Source: Phaseolus vulgaris (lineage: Eukaryota; Streptophyta; Magnoliopsida; Fabales; Fabaceae). Taken from it: a stretch of 64,000 nt of DNA. Shown one piece after another: positions 1-11,154 of the stretch; within the stretch, counting starts at the first letter, position 1, and the number at the start of each line of letters is the position of its first letter. The DNA lies in the NCBI RefSeq assembly GCF_000499845.2, contig NW_027174110.1:62001-126000 (forward strand), written 5' to 3'. The position numbers and the translations under genes were made by a program. The notes beneath the pieces were generated by a model, which worked only from the letters and a program-made list of their open reading frames with translations, ran no database searches and had not been told where the DNA came from.

Positions 1-653
1 AATGATTCTTTTTTCTATTCTTTTCTAACACTTTGAATATCTCAAATCCAGAATTTCAGAATTTTACAGTACGTAAATCAGTTTCAATAAGGAAAAACAG
101 TAAGCACTTTTTTCAGAAACAGAGGAATCCTAATAGGAATAAAAAACAGGATGATGAACTAGCAAAGACATAATAGAAAATGATGTAGTGGAACTTGTAT
201 AGGTCTAGAATACAAGTATGAACTCAATTCTAAAAAGAAAATGCACAAAGGATCAACATCAATTCAGAAAATTATATGACACCAAAGCAAGAAACAATCA
301 AAACAATAAAAGTACTACTAGAAGTAATGACATATATGGAATAACATGACTAAGACAAAACTTGACATGATTCAAAAATTAAAAGACACAACACAAATTG
401 TAACAAGTGAAAGGAAGCTTAAGGTAAACTCTAGGAAGGATAATGCCATTCCAAAAGAGCAACCATACTCATAAGAATTATGAGTGCCATAAACCTTTCC
501 ACAAACACTTGGAGCAAAAGAAAAACAGCAAGAAAACTCAATTAAAATTCTAAAACAGAAACTTAAATTGCAAGAAATTAAAAAGAGCTCTTGAAATAAA
601 GTGCACACAACTCAACAATTAAACAAGAAGAACCTAAGACTCATGATACCACA
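1..653 (-). mobile_element. 5' leader of a chromovirus-like Ty3/gypsy element (rest lies outside window)
   Basis: On the minus strand this is the untranslated leader that follows a 5' LTR. It resembles the leader of the complete relative at 27969-29195; for example both share an 'aatccagaatttcag' block (48 here, 28690 there) and the same 'aaacagtaagcac' run. The primer-binding site lies at about 638-651 and reads TGGTATCATGAG on the minus strand, the usual initiator-methionine tRNA type. The gag gene would lie to the left, outside the window. Short frames in this stretch have no family resemblance and are not called. Confidence 0.75.
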
Positions 654-1610
654 TGATGTGATTCCAATAGCCACATAGAACAAGATTCTTGACACTTTGA
701 GGAATCACCTTGAGCTGGAAAATATAGAGGCACTTTCTTAGAAGTTGGATCATGGTTCTAAAATCAAGAACTCACCAATAACAAGTACCAAATCCCAAAC
801 TCATTTGGATGAACCAAATATTGTCAAATTGAATCAACAAAGGAAAATAAAAAGAACAGACCGAACAGAATTAAGAAACAAACAGAATATAGGTGCTGGA
901 AAATTAAAGGAACCGAAACAAAAACAACTCAAAACTCAAGGCAACATGAACAAATTGAAGAAGAAGAAAGGAAGGAGAAGAGAATGCTCATGAAGATGGA
1001 AGATAGGTTGGATGATCACGCCACTAGAAGTATGGATGCTCCTAGATGAGTGTGCAAGCCGCCACTTGAGGAAACCATGGTCCTTCAAGATAAGACTAGA
1101 GTAGAAGCTCAAAAGCTCTCCAAATGCTCACTCCAATTTTGAGTATAGTTTCTTTAGATGAATTCAAATCTGAATTTTACAAGGAAGGCACCTCTATTTA
1201 TAGCCTAAGGTGCTAAAAAATGAAAGCTAAACAATTCAAAATTCCCTCCAAAAGCCATCTAGAACCGGCGCTAATTGCCAAGCAAGGAAGGTGTGATCCC
1301 TTCCTTCACTTTGGCACCCCCTATTCTACTCCTACACCTATCTACTAATACACCCCCCTAAAGCTCCTATTTAAAAACCTAAAAGATCCTATAACAAAAA
1401 GAGGTTTCTAAGGTTTCCCTCTAAGCACCTTCAACTAAAGACACTACAAAAAGAGAAAATAAATGTCCTCTAGCTCCCAAGGCTTTGAACATGCTTCTTG
1501 TAATCCTTTGAGGTGGACTTTGACCTCCATGGGCGTCCTCCATTTGTGCCTCCACCTCTTCTTGAGCTTGATGAGTGGCCTCCATGTTCTCTTGGGCTTG
1601 ATCTCCATCA
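654..1610 (-). repeat. 5' LTR of the left-edge chromovirus-like element, inserted inside the Sirevirus LTR
   Basis: In plus orientation the segment starts TGATGTGATTCC and ends CTCCATCA, so it has the TG...CA ends of an LTR. Its whole length is colinear with the LTRs at 22589-23560 and 29196-30138, although clearly diverged from them. A TATA-like 'tatttatag' is at about 1194. The right border at 1610 is sharp: from 1611 on the sequence is the middle of the Sirevirus LTR (equivalent to 9990). So this element landed in that LTR. A 5-bp target duplication should be visible on the element's other side, outside the window. Confidence 0.85.
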
Positions 1611-3157
1611 GTTCTTTTCTAAATAAACAGATTCATTTTTTTCACTGATGCCTTGGCTAAGTCTTGTAAAAATTAGATTTTGTGCATCAGGCATTTTGAC
1701 TAAGTCTTCTTCTTTTCAAAACGACTGAGTTTTAAATAGTTAAACTTTCTCTGTTTTCGTTTTGAAAAATAAATCTGTTCATCTGTAAATGAATAGATTC
1801 TTTTTGTCTCTGGTGCCATGTCAAGCTTAAACGTTTTTCAGTTTTATCTCAGCACCAGAATGGTTGACTAAGTCTCCTCACTTAACAAATTCTCTAACTA
1901 CTTTTGAAAATAAATCAGTTCATTTTATTTTCAATCTGTTCATTTTATAACAGCTTTAACTGTTTTTCAAATTTCTGTTATAAGCTGGCTTTCTATAAAA
2001 TGCAAACTTGTTTCTGAGATTAAGAACATTTCAAACAATTCATACATTTGCAAAAACAAGTTTTGACAGCAGAGAGTTAAGTGTTTATAAAGGATTAGCA
2101 TTTGTTCTTCAAAGATTTCAAAAATCACAAAGTGCTTGTTCTTGGTTTGGTTCCAAAAGCTTGGTGTGAGGTGCAGCTACTGTTCTAGCAATCTTGCCTA
2201 CTGGTTTAAGGCAGATCTGTGTATCCTCAATCAGGTGTAGTCGTTTCACATCTCTTTCCTGTAATAGTTTGGTTGAACACTCTTCTTGATAGGTGTTCTT
2301 GAAGAGTGGGTGTGTGTATATGCTGAAATAGGTTTTTTCAGCAAGAGTACCTAAGTTCTTGTAGGTTTCAAGAACAGTGGGAATTGTACTTGGTTGTACT
2401 GTATGTTAGTGATTTCCACCTGTTGTTGGTGAAGACTGGATGTAGCTCAGGTTGAGTGAACCAGTATAACTGCTTGTGTTCATTCTCTCTCACTCTCTGC
2501 AATTTCGTTTCTGCATAATTGATAAAACAGCAAAGAAATAAATATGTTCAATTAAAAATAAATCTGTTCTTTCTGGGCACTGTGCATACTGTTCTTGATT
2601 TCTGAAAAAGTTGTTTGAATCTGATAAGAACATATATAATCTGCTAAAAGCCATTGGAACAGATTGACTGTGATAGGTTGCTCAAGAAACTGTCAAAGCT
2701 ATTAATTGAATCTTAAACAATTGCTTAAAGTTGAAGCTTGCTGTTCTGTAATTCATTGTTCTTAATTTCTGGAAAATTGCTTGACATCAAGAAGAACACT
2801 CATAGTCTGTTAAAAGCCACTGGAACAGGTTGTTTGCAAAGGTCACTCAATTAACTAGCATGCTATCAATTGAACCTTAATCACTTGCTTGAAATTAAAG
2901 CTTGCTGTTTTGTGTTTCACTGTTTTTCAAATCTGATATCTGTGTGTGTGCATCTGGAAATTCTCACTGCATAATCTTGTGATTAACCTTGCTGAATTTA
3001 AAGCTTTTCAAACAAAAACAGTGTTGAAATAAATCTGTTCATTTTCACATAAATCGATTTATTTTCTGTAAAACTGTGTTAAACACTGTTTCTGCGAGAA
3101 AGTTTTAAAAGGTCAATTCACCCCCCCTCTTGAACTTTGGCACTATTAAACCCAACA
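1611..3157 (+). repeat. Sirevirus 5' LTR, left part separated by the gypsy insertion
   Basis: This matches 9990-11154 base for base over long runs and ends CCCAACA directly before the primer site. The first roughly 270 bp of the LTR (9720-9989 in the 3' copy) are missing here because the chromovirus-like LTR abuts at 1610. Relative to the 3' LTR it contains about 384 extra bases (2246-2629). A TATA-like TATAAAA lies at 1994-2000. The motif AATAAATCTGTTC and its variants recur about eight times, on both strands. Confidence 0.9.
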
Positions 3158-3173
3158 ATTGGTATCAAGAGCT
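3158..3173 (+). other. Sirevirus primer-binding site
   Basis: Immediately after the LTR end the sequence reads ATTGGTATCAAGAGCT, close to the TGGTATCAGAGC complement of the initiator methionine tRNA used by most plant copia elements. Confidence 0.85.
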
Positions 3174-3207
3174 AGGACTTGTATTTTAATCAAGTTTGTT
3201 TGTAATA

Positions 3208-4872
3208 ATGTCTGAGTTCAATGTGCTTTTTACTGAAGGTTCTGCTGTTAATAGACCATCTATGTTTAATGGAATGAATTATGCATTTTGGAAAGTTAGA
3301 ATGAGAATTTTCATGGAATCCATTGATGCATTAATTTGGGAAGCTGTGGTCAATGGACCTTATGTGCCAATGCAGGTTGTCAAGGATGAACAAGTGGAAA
3401 AGCCAAGATCAGAATGGAATGAGACCGAAAGGAGGAAGGCTCAACATGATCTTGTGGCCAAGAACATCATAACCTCTGCATTGACAATGGATGAGTTCTT
3501 CAGGATATCCCAATGTAAGTCAGCTAAGGAGATGTGGGAAGTCTTAGAAGTGACTCATGAGGGTACTGAAGATGTGAAAAGGTCAAGGAAACATGCGTTC
3601 ATCCAAGAATATGAACTATTCAGAATGCAACCTGAGGAGAGCATTGCTGATGTGCAGAAAAGATTCACCCATATTGTGAATCACCTCACTGGCTTGGGAA
3701 AAGAATTTGACAGAGAGGAACTCAACATAAAGATATTGAAGTGCCTCGACAGAAGCTGGCAACCAAAGGTGACAGCTATCTCTGAAAGCCGTGATCTGTC
3801 AAAGTTAGGAACTGCTGCACTGTTTGGAAAGCTGATGGAGCATGAGCTAGAGCTTAAAAGACTTAAAGAGCAGGAAACAACAGAGAGAAAACCCAAAGGT
3901 CTTGCACTGAAAGCAACTGAACTGAATGAGATCAAGGAAGAAAAAGAAGATGCTGAAGATGATGATACAATCAGCCTTCTTACAAAAAGATTCAGCAAAT
4001 TCCTGAGGAAGAAAAGCAAAAATAGGAACCAGCAGAAAAGAAGGTATCCTAAACCCAATGATTCAAATTCCTCTAAATATACTTGCTTTGGATGTGGCAA
4101 AACAGGGCATGTCAAAACAAATTGTCCAGACAATCAAACAAGGGACAAATCTGCCAGCAAGAAATTTGAAAGGAATAAGGGAAGAAGAGCCTACATCTCA
4201 TGGGAGGAAAATGAAGTATCCTCAACCAGCAGCTCTTCAACAGAAGATGAGGAGAACAATTTGTGTTTCATGATGAAGGATGAGGAGTCAAGCTCTGAAT
4301 CAGTAAGTAATTTTTCTGTTGATTCTGATAACTATGATGATTTGCTTGCTGCCTTCAAGGAAACACATGATGAAGCCAATAAGCTAGCTGTAATATGTAA
4401 TAAGCTGCAAAAGGTAAATAATGTGCTTGCACCTAAAGTAAAAACACTTGAGGAAGAACTGCATAAGGCCAAAACAGATTTGGTAAGCCTTGAACTGACT
4501 TGCTTGCATGCCTCTATTAAAAACTGTGAAAACTGCAAAAGATTGGAAAAACAAGTGGAATATTTGCTGAAAACCCTTTCCAATTTCACCAAGGGAAGAG
4601 AAAACCTTGAGTCTCTCCTTGGATCACAGAATGCTGTTTTCAATAAGAATGGACTTGGTTATACCCTTGGAAATGTAACCAATGTCAAAAAGCTTTCAAG
4701 TTTTTTTGTTCCAGCAAAATCAGTTTTTTCAGCTTTTAACAGTGGCAAAAAGGCATCTCATGTAACCTGTTTTTACTGCATGAAATCTGGTCATACATCT
4801 AGGTCTTGCATTGCTAGAAAACATCTTGTGCCTAAGAACTTAGCAAAATGGCTACCAAAGAGAAGGTTTTAA
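3208..4872 (+). CDS. gag: Sirevirus Gag polyprotein (intact frame)
   Basis: Structural protein of the virus-like particle. I place the start at ATG 3208 (MSEFNVLF) because the upstream in-frame codons lack an ATG; this gives about 554 aa. The N-terminal part has the copia Gag 'NYAFWKVRM' and 'KEMWEVLEVTHEG' blocks. A basic stretch precedes a first CCHC knuckle (CFGCGKTGHVKTNC, coded at about 4084). Then come an acidic, Ser-rich stretch, a Leu/Lys-rich segment that looks coiled-coil, and a second knuckle (CFYCMKSGHTSRSC, at about 4768). Two knuckles and a long C-terminal extension are typical of Sireviruses. The frame is uninterrupted and ends TAA at 4870. The pol frame is +1 relative to it and begins after the stop. 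Confidence 0.85.
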   Translation: MSEFNVLFTEGSAVNRPSMFNGMNYAFWKVRMRIFMESIDALIWEAVVNGPYVPMQVVKDEQVEKPRSEWNETERRKAQHDLVAKNIITSALTMDEFFRISQCKSAKEMWEVLEVTHEGTEDVKRSRKHAFIQEYELFRMQPEESIADVQKRFTHIVNHLTGLGKEFDREELNIKILKCLDRSWQPKVTAISESRDLSKLGTAALFGKLMEHELELKRLKEQETTERKPKGLALKATELNEIKEEKEDAEDDDTISLLTKRFSKFLRKKSKNRNQQKRRYPKPNDSNSSKYTCFGCGKTGHVKTNCPDNQTRDKSASKKFERNKGRRAYISWEENEVSSTSSSSTEDEENNLCFMMKDEESSSESVSNFSVDSDNYDDLLAAFKETHDEANKLAVICNKLQKVNNVLAPKVKTLEEELHKAKTDLVSLELTCLHASIKNCENCKRLEKQVEYLLKTLSNFTKGRENLESLLGSQNAVFNKNGLGYTLGNVTNVKKLSSFFVPAKSVFSAFNSGKKASHVTCFYCMKSGHTSRSCIARKHLVPKNLAKWLPKRRF

Positions 4873-4894
4873 TCTGTGCTGGACCCTATACTGA

Positions 4895-7800
4895 AAAGGG
4901 TACCATTTGTATATCTTTTATTCTGTTTTGCAGATTGGAAGCAAGAAAAACCAGTGGTACTTGGACAGTGGCTGTTCCAAGCATATGACTGGAGATCTTA
5001 CAAAGTTCACCAGCTTAAAGCTCAAAGCAGAAGGACATGTAACCTATGGTGATAATAACCGAGGGAGGATTTTGGGCAGAGGAACTATTGGAACAGGGAA
5101 CTCAACAACCATTGAGAACGTGTTGTATGTAGAAGGACTCAAGCATAGTCTTCTCAGCATAAGCCAGCTTTGTGACAAAGGATACAAAGTGAATTTTGAG
5201 TCAAATGGCTGCACAATCTCAAGTAATTCATCTAGTAAGTGATGAGTCTTGGTTGTGGCACAGGAGGTTAGCTCACATACACACAAATCACTTGAATAAA
5301 TTGAAATCTAAAGATTTAGTTTCTGGTTTACCTAACATTAAATTTCAGGACAACAGGCTTTGTGATGCTTGTGTGAAAGGTAAACAAATCAAATCCTCTT
5401 TCAAGTTAAAGGATATTGTCTCTACAAAAAATCCATTGGATGTGTTACATATGGACCTATTTGGTCCATCTAGAGTTGCTAGCTTGGCTGGAAATTTGTA
5501 TGCTTTAGTTGTTGTGGATGATTACTCTAGATTTACATGGACTCTATTTCTTGCACATAAACATGATGCTTATTCTGCCTTTAAGAGATTAGCAAAAATT
5601 CTGCAAAATGAAAATGGTTGCTGCATAAAATCTATTCGAAGTGATCATGGGGGAGAGTTTCAAAATGCTAAGTTTGAGAAGTTCTGTGAGAAGCATGGGA
5701 TAGCTCACACCTTTTCAGCCCTTAGGACACCCCAACAAAATGGTGTAGTTGAAAGGAAAAATAGATCACTAGAGGAACTTGCTAGAACTATGTTAAATGA
5801 ATCTATGCTTCCTAAGTATTTTTGGGCTGATGCTGTTTATATTGCAGGTTATGTCTTAAATAGGACCTTAATAAGACCAATTCTTAAGAAAACCCCATAT
5901 GAATTGTATAAGGGCAGAAAACCTAGTGTAAGCCACCTTAGAGTATTTGGGTGTAAATGCTTTGTATTGAATAATGGCAAAGAAAATCTTGATAAGTTTG
6001 ATGCTAAATCTGATGAAGGTGTGCACATTGGTTATGCTTTGGATGGTCATGCATATAGAGTCTTCAATAAAAGGCTGCTTATAGTAGAAGAATCAATGCA
6101 TGTTGTTTTTTATGAAACTGATCATAGTGTATCTAAAACTGCTGCTGATGAACCTGACAGTAATGAATTTAAATCTGTTTTAAATCAAAATGAATCGATT
6201 CATTTTGATATTGCTGATACACATGTTATACAAGAATCTACTGCAGCTGCAGGTTTGCCAAAAGAGTGGAAAACCCCAAGAGACTTAACCCTTGATAATG
6301 TCATTGGGAACATTGAGAAAGGAGTGTCAACTAGAAAATCCTTGAACAATTTCTGTGAAGCAATGGCCTTTGTATCTCAAGTTGAACCCAAGAATTTGAA
6401 TGAAGCCCTCAAGGACAGCAACTGGATTTTAGCTATGCAAGAGGAACTGAATCAGTTTGCTCTTAATGAGGTCTGGACTCTTGTTCCTAGAATACCAGAG
6501 ATGAATGTAATTGGAACAAAATGGGTATTTAGAAACAAGATGGATGAGCATGGAGTGATCACCAGAAACAAGGCTAGGCTTGTAGCTAAAGGGTACAATC
6601 AAGAAGAAGGAATAGACTATGATGAGACATATGCACCAGTGGCTCGGTTAGAAGTTGTTAGACTGCTGCTTGCCTTCTCCTGCATCAAATGGTTCAAGCT
6701 ATTTCAAATGGATGTGAAAAGTGCCTTTCTAAATGGCTATATAAATGAAGAGGTATTTGTTTCACAACCACCAGGTTTTGAAGACCATCAACATCCAGAA
6801 TATGTGTTCAAACTCCAAAAGGCTCTCTATGGCCTCAAGCAAGCTCCTAGGCAATGGTATGAGAGGCTAAGTGATTTTCTCACCTCACAAGGCTATGACA
6901 GAGGCACATCAGATAAGACCTTGTTCATTAAGAAGAAAGGAGATGACTCAATTCTAGTCCAAGTATATGTGGATGACATCATTTTTGGATCAAACAATGG
7001 AGAATTGTGTGAAGCTTTCGTGAAAGTCATGAAGAGTGAGTTTGAAATGTCAATGATGGGTAAGTTGAACTATTTTCTAGGCTTGTAGGTCAAACAACTC
7101 AAGGATGGCATTTTCTTAAGTCAAGCTAAGTATTGCAAGGATCTGCTGAAGAAATTTGAAATGGACAAGTGTAAACCAATCAGCACACCCTTCTCAACAA
7201 GCTATCATTTGGATCATAATGAAGCTGGAATTTCTGTTGATGAAACCAAATACAGAGGACTCATAGGATCACTACTGTATCTCACTGCCAGCAGGCCAGA
7301 TATAATGTTTGCAGTGTGCATGTGTGCAAGGTTTCAATCTGCTCCTAAAGAATCACATTACAATGCTGTCAAAAGGATTTTGAAGTATTTGCAAGGAACT
7401 AAAAAAGTTGGCTTGTGGTATCCAGGTAATATTTCATTAAGCTTAACTGGTTATTCTGATTCAGATTTTGCAGGTTGCAAAATTGATAGGAAGAGCACAA
7501 GTGGAACCTGTCATTTGCTTGGATCAAGCTTGATCTCATGGCAATGCAAAAAGCAGGCTTGTGTAGCTCTTTCCACTGCTGAAGCAGAATACCTTGCAGG
7601 AGGGAGTTGCTGTGCTCAAACTATATGGCTAAGACAACAATTGAATGATTTTGGTATCTTACTTGACCATATACCTCTGCTGTGTGATAATACAAGTGCA
7701 ATCAACTTAACCAAAAATCCTGTCATGCATTCAAGAACCAAACACATTGAAATTAGTCATCATTTTCTAAGGGAACACATATCTAATGGAACATGTGATA

Positions 7801-7916
7801 TTAAGTTCATTGGTACTGATTTACAACTTGCTGATTTGTTCACAAAACCATTAGCTAAAGATAGGTTTAATTTTCTGCTTAATGAATTGGGTATTATAAA
7901 TGTCAATTGTACCTAG
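4895..7916 (+). pseudogene. pol: Sirevirus pol (protease, integrase, reverse transcriptase, RNase H), broken
   Basis: Would cleave the polyprotein, copy the RNA and integrate the cDNA. Visible order: aspartic protease (WYLDSGCSKHMTG, at about 4950), integrase zinc motif and core (LWHRRLAHI; DLFGPSR; RSDHGGEF; QQNGVVERKNRS), copia reverse transcriptase (YVDDIIFGS at about 6966) and RNase H with the usual 'STAEAEYLA' motif (about 7575). Two lesions: at about 5220-5240 the protease frame runs into TGA and the integrase resumes in another frame, apparently with a deletion of the linker; at 7086-7088 a TAG sits where the frame otherwise continues for 24 codons into the next stretch. The pol frame opens only after a TGA at 4892, with no overlap with gag. 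Confidence 0.9.
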
Positions 7917-8324
7917 CAGTGAAAAATTAAATCTGTTTATTCGCAATTGAATGTGTTTATTTTCTGCACTGATATGCATTGATGACTAGGAAAGAGAAAT
8001 TCTGATCTTTGACTGCTTGACTGACTTAGTGGGCATTAACCTCTGTACCTTTGACGGTTTTGGTCATGGTTATGTAACCGATTTGATGGTTTGGGTGCTC
8101 AATAAGAGTTTGAGTGTATGCATCGTGACCCTAAATATTTGGTGCATATTTTCAAAGATTCTCTGCACAAATTCAGAGCATAAAATCTTCATGCATATCC
8201 ACTCATAACTGCCATATCAATCCATTTATTCTGCTATAAATCTGTGTGAATACTTGCTACCCACATTGGCCATTCTCTTTCTATTCTCACCATTTGAAAC
8301 CAAGAAAAGAATTCAGGTTCAAAC

Positions 8325-9342
8325 ATGGCTTCGTCTTCAAGACAAAAACAGAAAAGCAAGGGAAAGCAAACCACTTCTCAAGGAGTACTAGAAGGCTGGT
8401 TCGCTGGAAATGAAGAAGGCATCAATGCCTACATTCACGAGACAAGCAGGAAGCAGATCAACATACCCAAGGTGCTGGATTTCAACTGGCTGAAATCTGA
8501 AAAACTGGTAGAAACAAGGGTTGTGTTGAAGCACCAGAAACTGAAAAAGATCCTGGAATTAACGGGTAATGTTTATCCTGACTTGGTTAAAGTGTTTTAT
8601 ACTAACCTCACATTGGATGGGAAGAATTTTGTCTCTTATGTGAAAGGAATTAAGATGAAGATCACAAGTGAGGTGTGGAACTCTGTGGCTGGAATAAAAT
8701 ATGCTGGATTGAAAGTAGGAAAGGGAAATACCAGTGGAATTTCAGAATTCAACAAGCTGCAATATTATAAGAGTATGAGGAATCCTACAGAGAGTATAAA
8801 CAGGTTTCATGCTGGGCATTTGAACCTCACTCCACGTCTAGTTGCATACATTATAGCATGGCAACTGATTCCAAGAGGGACAAACCATGTTGTCTTACAT
8901 GAAGAGGATCTCATTCTCCTATATTGCATCATGAACCAGATTAAGAAATGACCCTATCAAAGCTGTAAGTGAGATTGATACTTCAACTCTCACCAAAATG
9001 GGGTTTCACAAAATTGAAAACAAGTGGGTGGTTCTCAAGGAGAAGGACTCTCAAGCTGAACATGAGGATGAGGATGAAGCTGTTCCTATGGATGATGACT
9101 CACCTGCTGCTCAATCTGAACATGAGGAAGTTGCTGCAAATGCTATAGTTGCCTATCAAGGTCTAGAATACCGTGGAGAACCAATGTCTATGTTTGAGAG
9201 GCAAGTGCTGTATCGTCTTGATGTAATGTCTGCAGAACAAAGGGCACACTTTGAGACTACTCATGCAAGATTCCAACACCTTGATAATCAGATTGAAGGG
9301 GTTCAGGCACAACTTGCAGAGCTTTACTACAAGGATCAGTAG
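8325..9342 (+). pseudogene. Sirevirus env-like third ORF with one frameshift
   Basis: It lies downstream of pol, where Sireviruses carry an 'envelope-like' ORF of unproven function. The first part (8325-8951, ATG start, 208 aa) is basic at its N-terminus and carries a block around 'AYIIAWQLIPRGTNH' that resembles the plant 'putative transposon protein' family. After a frame break at about 8946, the C-terminal part (to the TAG at 9340) has an acidic region (EDEDEAVP) and then a Gln/Glu-rich, probably coiled-coil end. I see no clear signal peptide or membrane span, so calling it a true envelope protein is not supported by the sequence. Confidence 0.7.
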
Positions 9343-9485
9343 TTTTCTGCTTTTAATGCTTTCTTTATCAGTTTTCAAGTTTTTGTAATGCTGAACAATT
9401 TGGTTTTCTGTTTCTGAACTATTATGATTATGGTTTCTGCTTTATATCCCTTTATTCCCTATGCTTATATGTTGTTTGATGAATC

Positions 9486-9719
9486 CAAAGGGGGAGAAAA
9501 ATAGCTCACCATGCTAGGTGAAGCTAGCTGAAACAGGGAGTTAATTCTGCACTTTAAAACCATGTCTTATGCTATGCAATACTGCTGTTTTTTTCTGGTT
9601 TAAAATCTGATGCAGTGCAGGTGCAAGTCTGGTTTAAAATCTGGTGCAGTGCAGGTACTTAAAGCAACAAAGCTATGAGGTTAGCTATAGGGATTTGTCT
9701 CCATCAAACAGGGGGAGAT
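9486..9719 (+). other. Multiple polypurine tracts and a 34-bp duplication before the 3' LTR
   Basis: An AAAGGGGGAG tract at 9488 and a second, LTR-adjacent ACAGGGGGAGATT tract at about 9707 bracket this stretch. Several polypurine tracts upstream of the 3' LTR are a known Sirevirus trait; the second would prime plus-strand synthesis. Between them a segment starting TCTGGTTTAAAATCTG is repeated in tandem at 9594 and 9628. Confidence 0.75.
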
Positions 9720-11154
9720 TGTTGAAGATGGTTGCTGCTCCTTCAAGATTGTGTTTGATGAAGGCTTATATGTAGTGTTTGATGAAGACTTTTATGTACA
9801 TTTCATGTGTCTTTTTGCTTTGCTTTAAGTATGTCTTACTTAGTGCTTAGAGGTTGTCTAAGAGTGGGCTTTTTGCTGAGTAACTCACCTCATAACCACT
9901 GGTCATGTGATAAGAACAAGCATAAGTTTTCTTAAACTGTTTTTCACATGTTTTACACAAAAACACGTTTACTGCATAAAAATAAATCTGTTCTTTTCTA
10001 AATAAACAGATTCATTTTTTTCACTGATGCCTTGGCTAAGTCTTGTAAAAATTAGATTTTGTGCATCAGGTATTTTGACTAAGTCTTCTTCTTTTCAAAA
10101 CGACTGAGTTTTAAATAGTTAAACTTTCTCTGTTTTCGTTTTGAAAAATAAATCTGTTCATCTGTAAATGAATAGATTCTTTTTGTCTCTGGTGCCATGT
10201 CAAGCTTAAACGTTTTTCAGTTTTATCTCAGCACCAGAATGGTTGACTAAGTCTCCTCACTTAACAAATTCTCTAACTACTTTTGAAAATAAATCAGTTC
10301 ATTTTATTTTCAATCTGTTCATTTTATAACAGCTTTAACTATTTTTCAAATTTCTGTTATAAGCTGGCTTTCTATAAAATGCAAACTTGTTTCTGAGATT
10401 AAGAACATTTCAAACAATTCATACATTTTCAAAAACAAGTTTTGACAGCAGAGAGTTAAGTGTTTACAAAGGATTAGCATTTGTTCTTCAAAGATTTCAA
10501 AAATCACAAAGTGCTTGTTCTTGGTTTGGTTCCAAAAGCTTGGTGTGAGGTGCAGCTACTGTTCTAGCAATCTTGCCTACTGGTTTAAGGCAGATCTGTG
10601 TATCCTCAATCAGGTGTAGTCGTTGGACATATATAATCTGCTAAAAGCCATTGGAACAGATTGACTGTGATAGGTTGCTCAAGAAACTGTCAAAGCTATT
10701 AATTGAATCTTAAACAATTGCTTAAAGTTGAAGCTTGTTGTTCTGTGATTCATTGTTCTTAATTTCTGGAAAATTGCTTGACATCAAGAAGAACACTCAT
10801 TGTCTGTTAAAAGCCACTGGAACAGGTTGTTTGCAAAGGTCACTCAATTAACTAGCATGCTATCAATTGAACCTTAATCACTTGCTGGAAATTAAAGCTT
10901 GTTGTTTTGTGTTTCACTGTTTTTCAAATCTGATATCTGTGTGTGTGCATCTGGAAATTCTCACTGCATAATCTTGTGATTAACCTTGCTGAATTAAAAG
11001 CTTTTCAAACAAAAACAGTGTTGAAATAAATCTGTTCATTTTCACATAAATCGATTTATTTTCTGTTAAACTGTGTTAAACACTGTTTCTGCGAGAAAGT
11101 TTTAAAAGGTCAATTCACCCCCCCTCTTGAACTTTGGCACTATTAAACCCAACA
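9720..11154 (+). repeat. Sirevirus 3' LTR (complete ends, internal deletion)
   Basis: Starts TGTTGAAGATGG right after the polypurine tract and ends CCCAACA. It is colinear with the 5' copy, except that the sequence jumps at 10624-10627 over about 384 bases present at 2246-2629. TATA-like TATAAAA at about 10373. Confidence 0.9.

Larger units (their letters stand above)
1611..11154 (+). mobile_element. Sirevirus-type Ty1/copia retrotransposon with env-like third ORF
   Basis: Order on the plus strand: 5' LTR, initiator-Met-type primer site, gag, protease-integrase-RT-RNase H, env-like ORF, purine tracts, 3' LTR. Copia class follows from integrase preceding reverse transcriptase. The Sirevirus (SIRE1/Maximus) assignment rests on a long Gag with a coiled-coil tail and two zinc knuckles, an extra ORF after pol, and more than one polypurine tract. 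The element is broken: a frameshift with apparent deletion at about 5220, a nonsense codon at 7086, a frameshift at about 8946, and the 5' LTR interrupted at 1610/1611. The 3' end joins a Tat LTR at 11155, so it inserted into that older LTR. Confidence 0.9.

Noticed and set aside
372..993. Two short frames in the left-edge element
   Set aside because: They lie in an LTR and leader; low complexity and no conserved counterpart in the complete relative.
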